This document shows positions 7,388-15,509 of a stretch of DNA of 42,870 bases, piece by piece. The notes below the pieces were generated by a model. The model saw nothing but the letters and a program-made list of their open reading frames with translations. It was not told the origin of the DNA and searched no databases. Origin of the DNA: Alphaproteobacteria bacterium MarineAlpha11_Bin1 (GTDB lineage: Bacteria > Pseudomonadota > Alphaproteobacteria > MPNO01 > UBA830); NCBI GenBank assembly GCA_002937455.1, contig PTJZ01000015.1:1-42870 (forward strand), given 5' to 3'. The translations under genes and the position numbers were made by a program. How positions within the stretch are numbered: the stretch's first letter is position 1; each line of letters begins with the position of its first letter.

Positions 7388-8328
7388 AATGCGGTAGTCT
7401 TACCTCGACGAGAAAATGTTGCTAGCCAGACGCCGGCGGCGATCAAGGTGATGCCAATCACGTGATAAGACTTGAACGGCTCATTCAGAATCGCGGTCGC
7501 CATTACAACTCCGAATACCGGCGTCAGATAGATCATGTAGCCCGCCTTTGCGGCCCCGATCCTACGCACACCTTCAGCGAAAAAGGTCTGCGCTAACACC
7601 GACGGAAATAGTGCGATGAAAGCGATTGTCATCAGAGACGTCTGCGTTATGGGCATTGGTCGGACCCACAACCACTCGACGATGAAGAACGGAAAAATAT
7701 GAAAAGTCGCGAAAACCATACAGAGGAACATGAAACTCATCAGGTCAAACTCCGCCGGCCGCTTGTATAGGAATACTGCATAAGTGGCAGAGCAGAAGAC
7801 GCCGAGCAAAAGCAGTGGATCGCCGGGATTAATCTGCATCTGTAATAGCAGACTAATATCGCCCCGGATTACGATCGTTATGAGCCCAAGCATACCGAGT
7901 GCCACACCGATCCCCTGCCGCGTCGTTACCTGCCGACCTGCAAACAAGATGCCTATAAGTACAATGCAGATTGGCAGCGCCCCCTGTAGCAGGTTGCCGT
8001 TAATCGCAACTGAATATTGCATCCCAATGTACACAAGACCGTTGAACGCAGCCATGGAAAGAAACCCCATCCCGTTGAGTAGCCAAAAATATTGTAAAAC
8101 GATGTTGCGTTGCCTCCAGGTATTACGGAGTGCAAAGGGCGCAAAAATTAGCGCCGAGAGGAACAGCCGCCAGAAGGTAAGTGCCATCGGGGGTACTTCA
8201 TCGGCTGTGGCGCGCGCGATATTTGTGTTTGCCGCCCATAAAAGAGCGACTGCCGCTAACATCAGATATGCGATTAGGCGGCCGCGCGCCGTTGTCGGGG
8301 TGGCATCGGGTGCAATAGACTCAGTCAT
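7384..8328 (-). CDS. DMT superfamily transporter, EamA family (second of three in tandem)
   Basis: This protein has about 314 residues and two EamA repeats with ten predicted membrane segments (LLWAANTNIARATADEVPPMALTFW near the start, VIRGDI in the first repeat, and a FPSVLAQTFFAEGVRRIGAAKAGYM segment in the second). I place the start at the ATG at 8328, which overlaps the upstream stop by eight bases (ATGACTGA). An ATG sixteen codons earlier is buried in the upstream gene. The substrate is unknown. The overlaps on both sides show that the three transporters form one translation unit. Confidence 0.9.
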   Translation of the reverse strand: MTESIAPDATPTTARGRLIAYLMLAAVALLWAANTNIARATADEVPPMALTFWRLFLSALIFAPFALRNTWRQRNIVLQYFWLLNGMGFLSMAAFNGLVYIGMQYSVAINGNLLQGALPICIVLIGILFAGRQVTTRQGIGVALGMLGLITIVIRGDISLLLQMQINPGDPLLLLGVFCSATYAVFLYKRPAEFDLMSFMFLCMVFATFHIFPFFIVEWLWVRPMPITQTSLMTIAFIALFPSVLAQTFFAEGVRRIGAAKAGYMIYLTPVFGVVMATAILNEPFKSYHVIGITLIAAGVWLATFSRRGKTTAL

Positions 8329-9289
8329 TGGCGGAGGCGGTTTTTGTAAGGTTTGACGAACGCCGGAAGGTCGCAAGCCAAATGCCGACTAATACACAGG
8401 TGGTGCCCGCAATGTGGTACCAGAATAAATCTTCACCGAGGATGACGATTGCAAGCGCGCTAGCGAAAATGAAGAATAGATTCCCAAAATATCCTGCTCG
8501 GGCCGAGCCAGCGCGGTAGGTGCCTTCGTTCCAGCATGTGGTGCCGATGACACTCGCCATCACTGCTACATAGAGTACGAATAGTACACTGTTTCGCGTG
8601 ACCGGCATTGGGCCGACGATGGTGTGTTCGTAGAGGTATAGGGGGAAGAGGCCGATCACCCCGATCAAGGCTATCGTGGTCATGAATGACATTATATCAA
8701 TTGTCTTTGGTTTCCAGCGCATTAAAAAGGCCTGCCACGCCCAGATAAACACTGCTGCTAGCGCCCAGAGGTCACCTTCACCCAGCTGCAGGGTCAGCAG
8801 CACTCCAATGTCCCCACGGGTGACAATGAGTGCCGCGCCGGCAATGGAAAAAACGATGCCTAGCCATTGTTTGCCGTCGATCCGCTCTCGCAGTACGGCT
8901 AGACCGATTAATAACACCAGCACCGGTAAGATCGACTGGATCAAAGTGACCTGAACCGCCGGCGCTTTCTGCAGTGCGATGTAGAATACTGCGTTGAACC
9001 CCGCGACCGATATCAGTGCAAAAGAAGCAACAAATTTCCAGTGAAGCAAAATTTCGTTTCGTTGCCGCCAGGTGCGCGCGCCAAAGATGGTAGCGAAGAT
9101 CAAAAAGGCGGTGACCCAGCGCCAAAAGGTAAATGCCAGAGGCGGGATGTTCTCATCCACTGTTGCGCGCCCAACAGTGGAATTACCGGCCCACATAAGT
9201 ACCGCTAAAACCAGGAGCCCGTATCCGGACAGTAGCCGTTTTCGGGCAAAGGTGCTCGAAGATTTGATGTATCGAGAGTTGTCAATCAA
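8321..9289 (-). CDS. DMT superfamily transporter, EamA family (first of three in tandem)
   Basis: This 322-residue protein has two EamA repeats and about ten hydrophobic segments (VLAVLMWAGNSTVGRATVDE at the start, VTRGDIGVLL in the first repeat, AGSARAGYFGNLF in the second). The frame opens with TTG at 9289 and no ATG lies before the first membrane segment. The Shine-Dalgarno sequence is weak, so the start is uncertain. It heads the three-gene transporter unit and lies head-to-head with the TauE/SafE gene at 9440, so promoters for both probably lie between 9290 and 9439. I saw no clear consensus there. Confidence 0.88.
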   Translation of the reverse strand: MIDNSRYIKSSSTFARKRLLSGYGLLVLAVLMWAGNSTVGRATVDENIPPLAFTFWRWVTAFLIFATIFGARTWRQRNEILLHWKFVASFALISVAGFNAVFYIALQKAPAVQVTLIQSILPVLVLLIGLAVLRERIDGKQWLGIVFSIAGAALIVTRGDIGVLLTLQLGEGDLWALAAVFIWAWQAFLMRWKPKTIDIMSFMTTIALIGVIGLFPLYLYEHTIVGPMPVTRNSVLFVLYVAVMASVIGTTCWNEGTYRAGSARAGYFGNLFFIFASALAIVILGEDLFWYHIAGTTCVLVGIWLATFRRSSNLTKTASAND

Positions 9290-9439
9290 GTTGGGGCCTG
9301 GTGGGTGGATAATAGGGGAATAATATGGTGGTGGCGCAATATATGTCCTGCAGCGCTCCGATACCAGACACGAGACTTGACAACACTGGTCAAACGACGT
9401 GTGCCCGCGTTAAACAGGGACATGATAGGTACTGAAGTT

Positions 9440-10252
9440 ATGGACTATTCATTATGGGAGCTGGCCGTAATCGCCGGCATCTATTTAATCGCCGGGGTAG
9501 TGAAAGGCGGTATCGGGCTGGGTCTCCCCACGGTCAGCGTCGGGCTGATGGCTGCGTGGCTTCCAGTAGAACAGGCCGCCGGAATTCTGATCATTCCAGT
9601 TATTGTGACCAATATTTGGCAGGCATTCTTCGGTACGGCGCTCAAACTGGTGATAGCCCGTCTATGGACTTTGCAACTTGCATTGGTGGTCGGTTCGTTG
9701 GTATCGGCTGTTCTGATTGCTGGGGTAGATACTGCTGTTGCTGCCGGCTTACTCGGTACGATGTTGATCGTGTTCGCGGCAATTAGTTTGATCGGGAAAC
9801 AATACTCTGTACCGGTGCAATCTGAACGTCGCCTTAATCCGCTGATGGGTTTTGCAACTGGTTTAATCTCGGGCGCTACTGCGATTTTTGTAATTCCCGT
9901 TGTTCCTTATTTACAGTCCCTGAATTTTTCTATGGGCCGGCGTAGTGATGAAGATGACCGGGCCGACATCACCCGCGCCATCAATGACACAATGCAGAAG
10001 GACGCGCTAATACAGGCAATGGGGGTCACTGTGTTAGTCGCAACCATAGGCCTTGCTATTGGGCTTGGTGCCCGCGGAGAACTGCCTGTCTCGGTAATCG
10101 CACCAGGGGTAATCGGAACAGTCACGGCCCTTGTTGGCATGGTCTCCGGCCGAATGATCCGCAACCGGATGTCTCTTGAAAAATTTCGCCGATGGGTCCT
10201 CATAGGTCTGATCTGCCTCGGAGTTGTTATGGTGGCTCGGGCAGCCGGATGA
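9440..10252 (+). CDS. TauE/SafE family permease
   Basis: This membrane protein has about 270 residues and the TauE/SafE opening: a first helix followed by VVKGGIGLGLPTVSVGLMAAWL, then a repeat of this pattern after mid-length (LMGFATGLISGATAIFVIPVVPYLQ). Family members are thought to export small anions such as sulfite, sulfoacetate or other organosulfur and carboxylate compounds. The start is placed at the ATG at 9440 (MDYSLWELA), with AGGT about nine bases upstream. An ATG at 9422 is also possible, while the frame back to 9305 looks non-coding. The gene precedes the amidase by 74 bases on the same strand, so co-transcription is plausible. Confidence 0.88.
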   Translation: MDYSLWELAVIAGIYLIAGVVKGGIGLGLPTVSVGLMAAWLPVEQAAGILIIPVIVTNIWQAFFGTALKLVIARLWTLQLALVVGSLVSAVLIAGVDTAVAAGLLGTMLIVFAAISLIGKQYSVPVQSERRLNPLMGFATGLISGATAIFVIPVVPYLQSLNFSMGRRSDEDDRADITRAINDTMQKDALIQAMGVTVLVATIGLAIGLGARGELPVSVIAPGVIGTVTALVGMVSGRMIRNRMSLEKFRRWVLIGLICLGVVMVARAAG

Positions 10253-10326
10253 CAACTGTAATTGGTTTTTTTTGCACCATTTCCTTGCATTTGTAACAAT
10301 GTCGTTACTCTTACGGAGACCCCGAT

Positions 10327-11823
10327 ATGAACCCGCCTGATTCTGCTGACAACTTCACTCTGATCGATGCCACGATCGCTGATATCCACGCTGCATATGC
10401 CGCCGGCACGCTGACCTGTCGGGCACTGGTGGAGGCGTATCTAGACCGCATCGAAAAGATTGATCGGGCGGGCGCAAAGATCAACTCAATCATTTCACTC
10501 AACCCGCGCGCGTTGGAACAGGCCGATGCGCTAGATGCATCTTATACGAAGTCCGGCCCTGTTGGTCCGCTGCATGGCATTCCGGTTGCGATGAAGGATC
10601 AGGGTGATGTGAGGGAGATGCCCACCACCATGGGTTCGGTCCTCTTTGATGGGCATATGCCGGAACGCGACAGTTTCGTCGCCGCGAAGCTACGCGACGC
10701 GGGCGCCATCTTCATTGCCAAGACTACTCTAGGAGAAATGGGCGCGGGCGACACTCACGGCTCGCTATTCGGCTCCACTGCCTGCGTCTACGACACCTCG
10801 CGAACGGCTGGTGGATCCTCTGGTGGGTCTGGCGCGGCAGTATCGGCCAACCTGGTCACGGTGGCCGTGGGGCAGGAGGGCTTCGCCTCGATCCGCCGCC
10901 CAGCGATCTGGAATGGGATCGTCGGTATGCGACCGACAGCGGGGCTAGTCAGTCGTGGCGGCGTCTATGCTGGCTGGCCGTCTACCAATGGTTCGCTTGG
11001 CCCCATGACGCGGACGGTGACAGACGCTGCTCGCATGCTTGACGTCATGCACGGTTTCGACGCTGATGATCCCATTACTGGTCGGGGAGTGGGGAAGGCG
11101 CCAGTCTCCTACGTTTCTGAATTGGGAGATGGCGGTATGGCCGGCAAGCGCATAGGTATCCTTCGGACTGTCATGGGCTATCACTCTGAGCCCGATTCAG
11201 ATGACTTTTACGCCGTTGATGCACTGTTTGACAATGCGGTTGCCGACCTGTCGAAGGCAGGGGCGGTGGTTGTTGATCCCGTTGAGATTCCGGGGATGAT
11301 AGACCTTTTGGCTCAGCGCTCTGCCGACGGTGCGGCCGAAGAGGAATCCTTCAAAATCTATATGGCGGGTAGTGCCAATCCGCCGTTTGATACGATGGAT
11401 GATGCTCGTAAAAATCCTAATTTTTCTGATACCTATCGCGGTGTGCAGACCCGATGGGCCGTCGATAAATCTCAAGAAAAATTCGCTGTCTATACTGTCG
11501 CGCGCGAAGAACTGATGACGCGCTTTTTGAAGGTGATGGCTGAGAACAAGCTGGATGCCATTGTCCATAAAGCAGTTGAACATACCCCCACCCTAATTGC
11601 GGATGGGACAGCGTCACCTTGGACCGATCAAAAGGGTGCGCCGCACCTGAACACCTTTTTAATATATGTTCCTAGCGTGGTTGTCCCCGCTGGGTTCACT
11701 GACGGTGGGCTTCCTGTGGGAATTACATTTCTGGGCCGCCCATATTCGGATGCAGAGATGCTAAGCCTCGCATACGGTTACGAACAGGTAACCGGACATA
11801 GACGGGTGCCGGAATTGGGATAG
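10327..11823 (+). CDS. Amidase (amidase signature family)
   Basis: This 498-residue enzyme of the amidase signature family uses a Ser-cisSer-Lys triad to hydrolyse amides to acid and ammonia. Lys90 (VAMKDQGD), the GGSSGGSGA loop (162-170, with the cis-Ser at 164 or 165) and Ser188 as nucleophile are present. The usual D-T-G-G-S-I-R stretch before the nucleophile reads GQEGFASIRRPA here, a variant in which the active Ser and Ile-Arg are kept. The ATG follows TTACGGAG. Nitrile hydratase 4 kb away makes it a candidate second enzyme of a nitrile-to-acid route, but they are not in one operon. Confidence 0.93.
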   Translation: MNPPDSADNFTLIDATIADIHAAYAAGTLTCRALVEAYLDRIEKIDRAGAKINSIISLNPRALEQADALDASYTKSGPVGPLHGIPVAMKDQGDVREMPTTMGSVLFDGHMPERDSFVAAKLRDAGAIFIAKTTLGEMGAGDTHGSLFGSTACVYDTSRTAGGSSGGSGAAVSANLVTVAVGQEGFASIRRPAIWNGIVGMRPTAGLVSRGGVYAGWPSTNGSLGPMTRTVTDAARMLDVMHGFDADDPITGRGVGKAPVSYVSELGDGGMAGKRIGILRTVMGYHSEPDSDDFYAVDALFDNAVADLSKAGAVVVDPVEIPGMIDLLAQRSADGAAEEESFKIYMAGSANPPFDTMDDARKNPNFSDTYRGVQTRWAVDKSQEKFAVYTVAREELMTRFLKVMAENKLDAIVHKAVEHTPTLIADGTASPWTDQKGAPHLNTFLIYVPSVVVPAGFTDGGLPVGITFLGRPYSDAEMLSLAYGYEQVTGHRRVPELG

Positions 11824-11912
11824 GGCACAGATTCTCCCTAATGGAGCTCGATTGCTTGGACGGAGAATCGCTGCTGGATCTGAAGAGGGGCCGGTAGACT
11901 TCGTTCCTAATT

Positions 11913-11938
11913 GGCCTGTGCAATCGATTGCACAGGCC
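11913..11938. promoter_or_regulatory. Perfect 26-bp palindrome, LacI-family-type operator
   Basis: The half GGCCTGTGCAATC at 11913-11925 is followed immediately by its exact reverse complement, with CG at the centre. The core TGCAATCGATTGCA has the shape of operators used by LacI-family repressors: an even palindrome with a central CG. It lies 88 bases before the M24 gene, and its right part forms the -35 of a possible promoter. A decayed LacI-family gene lies at the other end of the same gene group. It could also act as the amidase terminator hairpin, but no T-run follows. Confidence 0.65.
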
Positions 11939-11956
11939 CCACGCCGCATGTAAATT
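11928..11956 (+). promoter_or_regulatory. Candidate promoter of the M24-E1-E2 operon
   Basis: TTGCAC (11928-11933), a 17-base spacer and TAAATT (11951-11956) form a reasonable sigma-70 type promoter 70 bases before the M24 start. The -35 hexamer is inside the right arm of the 26-bp palindrome, so a bound repressor would block RNA polymerase. Confidence 0.4.
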
Positions 11957-12026
11957 CGTTCCGGTCAACAATGGGCTATGCGGAGCTTTAGCGAATACCG
12001 CGCCGACTTTGAGGGAGGCTAAACTG

Positions 12027-13331
12027 ATGCCGCAGGATCTGTCCGAGACTTCAGCTTTTTCCGGCGATGACGATCTGAACCCAAATTATAGTTGGGACCG
12101 GGCAATTTCGGCGCCCGGCCACTCAGCAGTGGACTTCGAAAAACGTGTCGATTTCGACCGACTGCATAAGTATCGTTTGGCGCGGTCGCATGAAGCGCTG
12201 GCTGCCTCCGATCTTGGTGCTTTACTATGTTTTGATAACAATAACATTCGTTATCTCACCTCCACAGTGATCGGTGAATGGTCGCGCGACAAGGTCGCCC
12301 GCTACGCCATGCTAATGGGTGACGTCGACCCGCACTTATGGGATTTTGGATCGGCGGCAGCGCATCACCGATTGCATGCTCCTTGGTTGCCCCAAGATCA
12401 TTGTCATGCCGGTATGTTGGGGCTACGTGGTACGGTCCCGCCCGCAGCCGGACTGATGGAAAATGCAGCCAAGGAAATAAAACAGATGCTGGTTGATGCA
12501 GGGTTGGAAAACATGCCGCTCGGTGTCGATATCTGCGAGCCGCCGATGATGCTAGCGTTGCAGGCCGAGGGCGTTGAGGTGCGTGATGGCCAGCAGGTTA
12601 TGCTTGATGCGCGAGAGATTAAGAACATTGATGAGATCGTTCTGCTGAACCAGGCGGCCGGTATGGTGGATGCGGTCTATCACATGATTGGAGAGGAACT
12701 CAAACCGGGTGTGCGAGAGAACGATATCGTCGCCAAGGCGAACGAGATGCTTTACGAGATGGGCTCTGATGACGTCGAGGCAATCAACGCAATATCGGGC
12801 GAGCGCTGCAACCCGCATCCTCACAATTTCACCGACCGCATGGTGCGGCCCGGCGACCAGGCATTTTTTGATGTATTGCATGCCTATTCTGGGTATCGCA
12901 CGTGTTATTATCGAACATTCAACGTTGGCCGCGCTACCGACGCGCAGGAAGACGCTTACAAGCAGTGCCGAGAATGGCTTGACGCTTCGATTGACCTCGT
13001 ACGCCCTGGAGTTGCCACTGACGAGATTGCCGCGGTTTGGCCTAAAGCGAGTGAGTTTGGTTTCTCGGATGAAATGGAAGCCTTCGCGCTGCAGTTTGGC
13101 CACGGACTCGGCGTCGCCATTCACGAACGGCCGATTATTTCGCGCTTGAGTTCAATGGACGACCCGAAAGAAATCAAGACCGGTATGGTTTTTGCGCTGG
13201 AAACCTATTGCCCGGCCTCAGACGGTTTCTCCGCCGCGCGCATCGAGGAAGAAATGGTCGTGACGCCGGAGGGGCCAAAGATCATTAGCCTTTACCCGGC
13301 TGAGGAACTGCCCATCTCAGTAAAGTATTAA
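12027..13331 (+). CDS. M24 (creatinase/aminopeptidase-fold) protein with an altered metal site
   Basis: This 434-residue protein has a creatinase-like N-terminal domain (about 40-195) and a pita-bread C-terminal domain. Four of the five metal ligands of M24 metallopeptidases align: Asp282 (FFDV), His359 (FGHGLG), Glu392 (FALETY) and Glu407 (ARIEEE). The second Asp, normally eleven residues after the first before (I/S)-x-R-T-F, is Cys293 (TCYYRTF). The fold also includes Xaa-Pro peptidases, creatinase and the DMSP lyase DddP, so a non-peptidase lyase or hydrolase is possible. The start ATG at 12027 follows GAGGGAGG. It leads the E1-E2 gene group behind a LacI-type operator, so it probably prepares the substrate of that complex (inference). 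Confidence 0.85.
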   Translation: MPQDLSETSAFSGDDDLNPNYSWDRAISAPGHSAVDFEKRVDFDRLHKYRLARSHEALAASDLGALLCFDNNNIRYLTSTVIGEWSRDKVARYAMLMGDVDPHLWDFGSAAAHHRLHAPWLPQDHCHAGMLGLRGTVPPAAGLMENAAKEIKQMLVDAGLENMPLGVDICEPPMMLALQAEGVEVRDGQQVMLDAREIKNIDEIVLLNQAAGMVDAVYHMIGEELKPGVRENDIVAKANEMLYEMGSDDVEAINAISGERCNPHPHNFTDRMVRPGDQAFFDVLHAYSGYRTCYYRTFNVGRATDAQEDAYKQCREWLDASIDLVRPGVATDEIAAVWPKASEFGFSDEMEAFALQFGHGLGVAIHERPIISRLSSMDDPKEIKTGMVFALETYCPASDGFSAARIEEEMVVTPEGPKIISLYPAEELPISVKY

Positions 13332-13466
13332 CCAACGTTCGCAGATATTTACCTCCATGATCCATCTCGACGGGGAAACCGAGGCCTACTGACACAATGG
13401 TAATCGGTTGTATGCTTTCAGCCGAATGTCGCCGAAAAGGGACGAGGGAGAAAGGGAAGGCCAAAC

Positions 13467-14534
13467 GTGGCAAGCAAACCGAAGGCGGCTAAGAGCGGGG
13501 GGTACGCAGAGAGATCACCTAAATCAAAATGCCAGCGTGGTGGCAAAAATGATGATATCGGAGAGGAAACGCGCCTCGGGCTTTGGCGTTCCTTGCTTGA
13601 AATACGGCATGTCGAACAGCGCGCCTACGACCTTTTCCTGCAGAACTTGATCAAGGGTACGTCACATCTGGCGTTAGGGCACGAAGCCGTCGCCGCCGGC
13701 TTCGCAATTGCGATGAAAAAAGATGATTGGTCGTTTTGTACCTATCGTGGCCACCACCATACGCTGGCGCGAGGCGCCTCAATGGAGGGCGTCCTCGGAG
13801 AGCTGATGGGCCGTGAATGCGGATTACTGCAGGGCAAAGGTGGCTCGATGCACCTTACTTCCGTTGAGCACGGCGCCATGGGTTCCTATGCCATTGTCGG
13901 CGCGCACCTACCTATAGCCATGGGCGCGGCATGGACATCGCAATACAAAAACACCGGTCAGGTTTCGATCTGCTTCTTCGGCGATGGGACAACGAATATC
14001 GGCGCGTTCCACGAGGCACTGAATATGGCGGCGGTTTGGAAACTTCCAGTGGTGTTTGTCTGCGAAAATAATCTCTATATGGAATACACCCCGATCGGGG
14101 ACGTCACGGCGGTTGAAAATCCTGCTGGTGACCGCGCAGCGTCTTATGGCCTCCCCAAAATTGTGATCGACGGTAACGATGCTGATGAGGTCTATCGTAC
14201 TGCACAGAAAGCCTTCGCCAAGGCCCGTGCTGGTGAAGGGCCGTCACTAATCGAATGTCTAACTTATCGCCATTCAGGACACAGCAGGGTAGATCCCGGC
14301 GATTATCGCCCACCGGGAGAGCTTGAGGCATGGCTTAAGAAAGATCCCTTGCCACGGTATCGTGACCGCCTAACTGAATTCGGGATTCCGCAGGACATGA
14401 TCGAAGGTATGGAAGCCGAGGTTCTTTACCAGGTCGATAGGGCAACCGAAATTGCCAATGCTTCTAACCCGCCGGGGCTGGATTTGATTGATGTTGATGT
14501 CTGGGCTGATGGAGGTACAGCATGGCGGAACTAA
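13467..14534 (+). CDS. 2-oxo acid dehydrogenase E1 component, alpha subunit (pyruvate/acetoin dehydrogenase type)
   Basis: This 355-residue protein is the thiamine diphosphate-binding alpha chain of a heterotetrameric E1. The TPP motif runs from GDG at 172-174 to ENN at 200-202, and the KGGSMH and HSGHSRVDPGDYR segments are typical of the pyruvate and acetoin enzymes. The start is GTG at 13467 behind GAAAGGGAAGG. The first 30 residues are a basic, low-complexity extension (KPKAAKSGG and SKCQRGGK) not usual in the family. The gene overlaps the E1 beta start by 13 bases. Substrate (pyruvate, acetoin or a related 2-oxo acid) cannot be decided from sequence. Confidence 0.93.
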   Translation: MASKPKAAKSGGYAERSPKSKCQRGGKNDDIGEETRLGLWRSLLEIRHVEQRAYDLFLQNLIKGTSHLALGHEAVAAGFAIAMKKDDWSFCTYRGHHHTLARGASMEGVLGELMGRECGLLQGKGGSMHLTSVEHGAMGSYAIVGAHLPIAMGAAWTSQYKNTGQVSICFFGDGTTNIGAFHEALNMAAVWKLPVVFVCENNLYMEYTPIGDVTAVENPAGDRAASYGLPKIVIDGNDADEVYRTAQKAFAKARAGEGPSLIECLTYRHSGHSRVDPGDYRPPGELEAWLKKDPLPRYRDRLTEFGIPQDMIEGMEAEVLYQVDRATEIANASNPPGLDLIDVDVWADGGTAWRN

Positions 14535-15499
14535 CCTATCGCGAGGCGGTCGCTGATGCCATTGCGCAGGAAATGCGCCGCGACGAGGATGTAGTCTTCC
14601 TTGGTGAAGATATTGGGGCCGCCGGTGGAGTTTTCAAAGCAACTGTTGGGCTGCTTAACGAATTTGGTCCGGTCCGCGTGCGTGATACCCCAATTTCCGA
14701 ACAGGCGATACTTGGCGCGGCAATGGGTTCAGCGATGACAGGCCTCCGGCCAATTGCCGAGATCATGTTTTCTGACTTCCTCGCAGTTTGTTGGGATATT
14801 GTTGCTAACGAGATCGCCAAGGCACGCTACATGACTGGTGGGCAGATGAGCCTACCTCTGGTAGTCCGCACGGCCAATGGTGGTGGTTCACGTTTCGGCG
14901 CGCAGCATTCGCAGGCAGTTGAAAACTGGGCGATGATGGTTCCCGGCCTGAAGGTTGTGGCACCGTCGACACCGGCTGATGTTAAAGGCCTGCTGGCCGC
15001 CGCCATCCGCGACCCGGACCCGGTTATGTTTTTTGAACAAAAGTCTCTCTATCCCACAAAAGGAGAGGTGCCCGATGGTGAGCTGGTAGATCAGCTCGGC
15101 ACAGCAAGAGTATTGCGTGACGGCCACGACGTAACCATCGTTGCACTCGCCGCCATGGTGCCACGGGCGCTGGATGCTGCGAAAACGCTATCTGATGAGT
15201 ACGGTATTGAAGCGACGGTAGTCGATGTGCGTTCGTTAGTACCGCTAGATACGCGGACGATTTTGTCCGAAGTCTCCAAGACCGGTAGGCTAGTAACGGT
15301 AGAGGAAAATCCGCGTCTGTGCGGCTGGGGTGCTGAGATTGCCTCCATAGTCGCGGACGAGATTTTCTGGGACCTCGACGGGCCAGTGATTCGTATTACC
15401 ACGCCGCATATTCCCCTGCCGGCTGCCGACGCGCTGGAGGATGCTACTATGCCGTCTTCAGAACGTATTGTACGTGAAATCGCCGAAAAAATGGATTAG
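14522..15499 (+). CDS. 2-oxo acid dehydrogenase E1 component, beta subunit
   Basis: This 325-residue protein is a full-length E1 beta chain with the transketolase-type pyrimidine-binding domain (LGEDIGAAGGVFKAT, RVRDTPISEQAILGAAMG) and the C-terminal domain (EATVVDVRSLVPLD, VTVEENPRLCGWGAEI). It completes the thiamine site of the alpha chain. The ATG at 14522 lies inside the alpha gene behind GGAGG (GATGGAGGTACAGC), so the two are translationally coupled for equal output. Confidence 0.94.
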   Translation: MAELTYREAVADAIAQEMRRDEDVVFLGEDIGAAGGVFKATVGLLNEFGPVRVRDTPISEQAILGAAMGSAMTGLRPIAEIMFSDFLAVCWDIVANEIAKARYMTGGQMSLPLVVRTANGGGSRFGAQHSQAVENWAMMVPGLKVVAPSTPADVKGLLAAAIRDPDPVMFFEQKSLYPTKGEVPDGELVDQLGTARVLRDGHDVTIVALAAMVPRALDAAKTLSDEYGIEATVVDVRSLVPLDTRTILSEVSKTGRLVTVEENPRLCGWGAEIASIVADEIFWDLDGPVIRITTPHIPLPAADALEDATMPSSERIVREIAEKMD

Positions 15500-15509
15500 G
15501 GCTGAAAAA

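Noticed and set aside
9305..9421. N-terminal extension of the TauE/SafE gene at 9440
   Set aside because: The extra residues are Trp/Arg-rich and unlike the family, whose first membrane helix begins at MDYSLWELA.
12027..13331. Assignment of the M24 protein as the DMSP lyase DddP
   Set aside because: DddP has three acidic residues in the first metal motif. Here the region has only Asp282, with Leu and Cys at the other positions, so the specific call is not supported.
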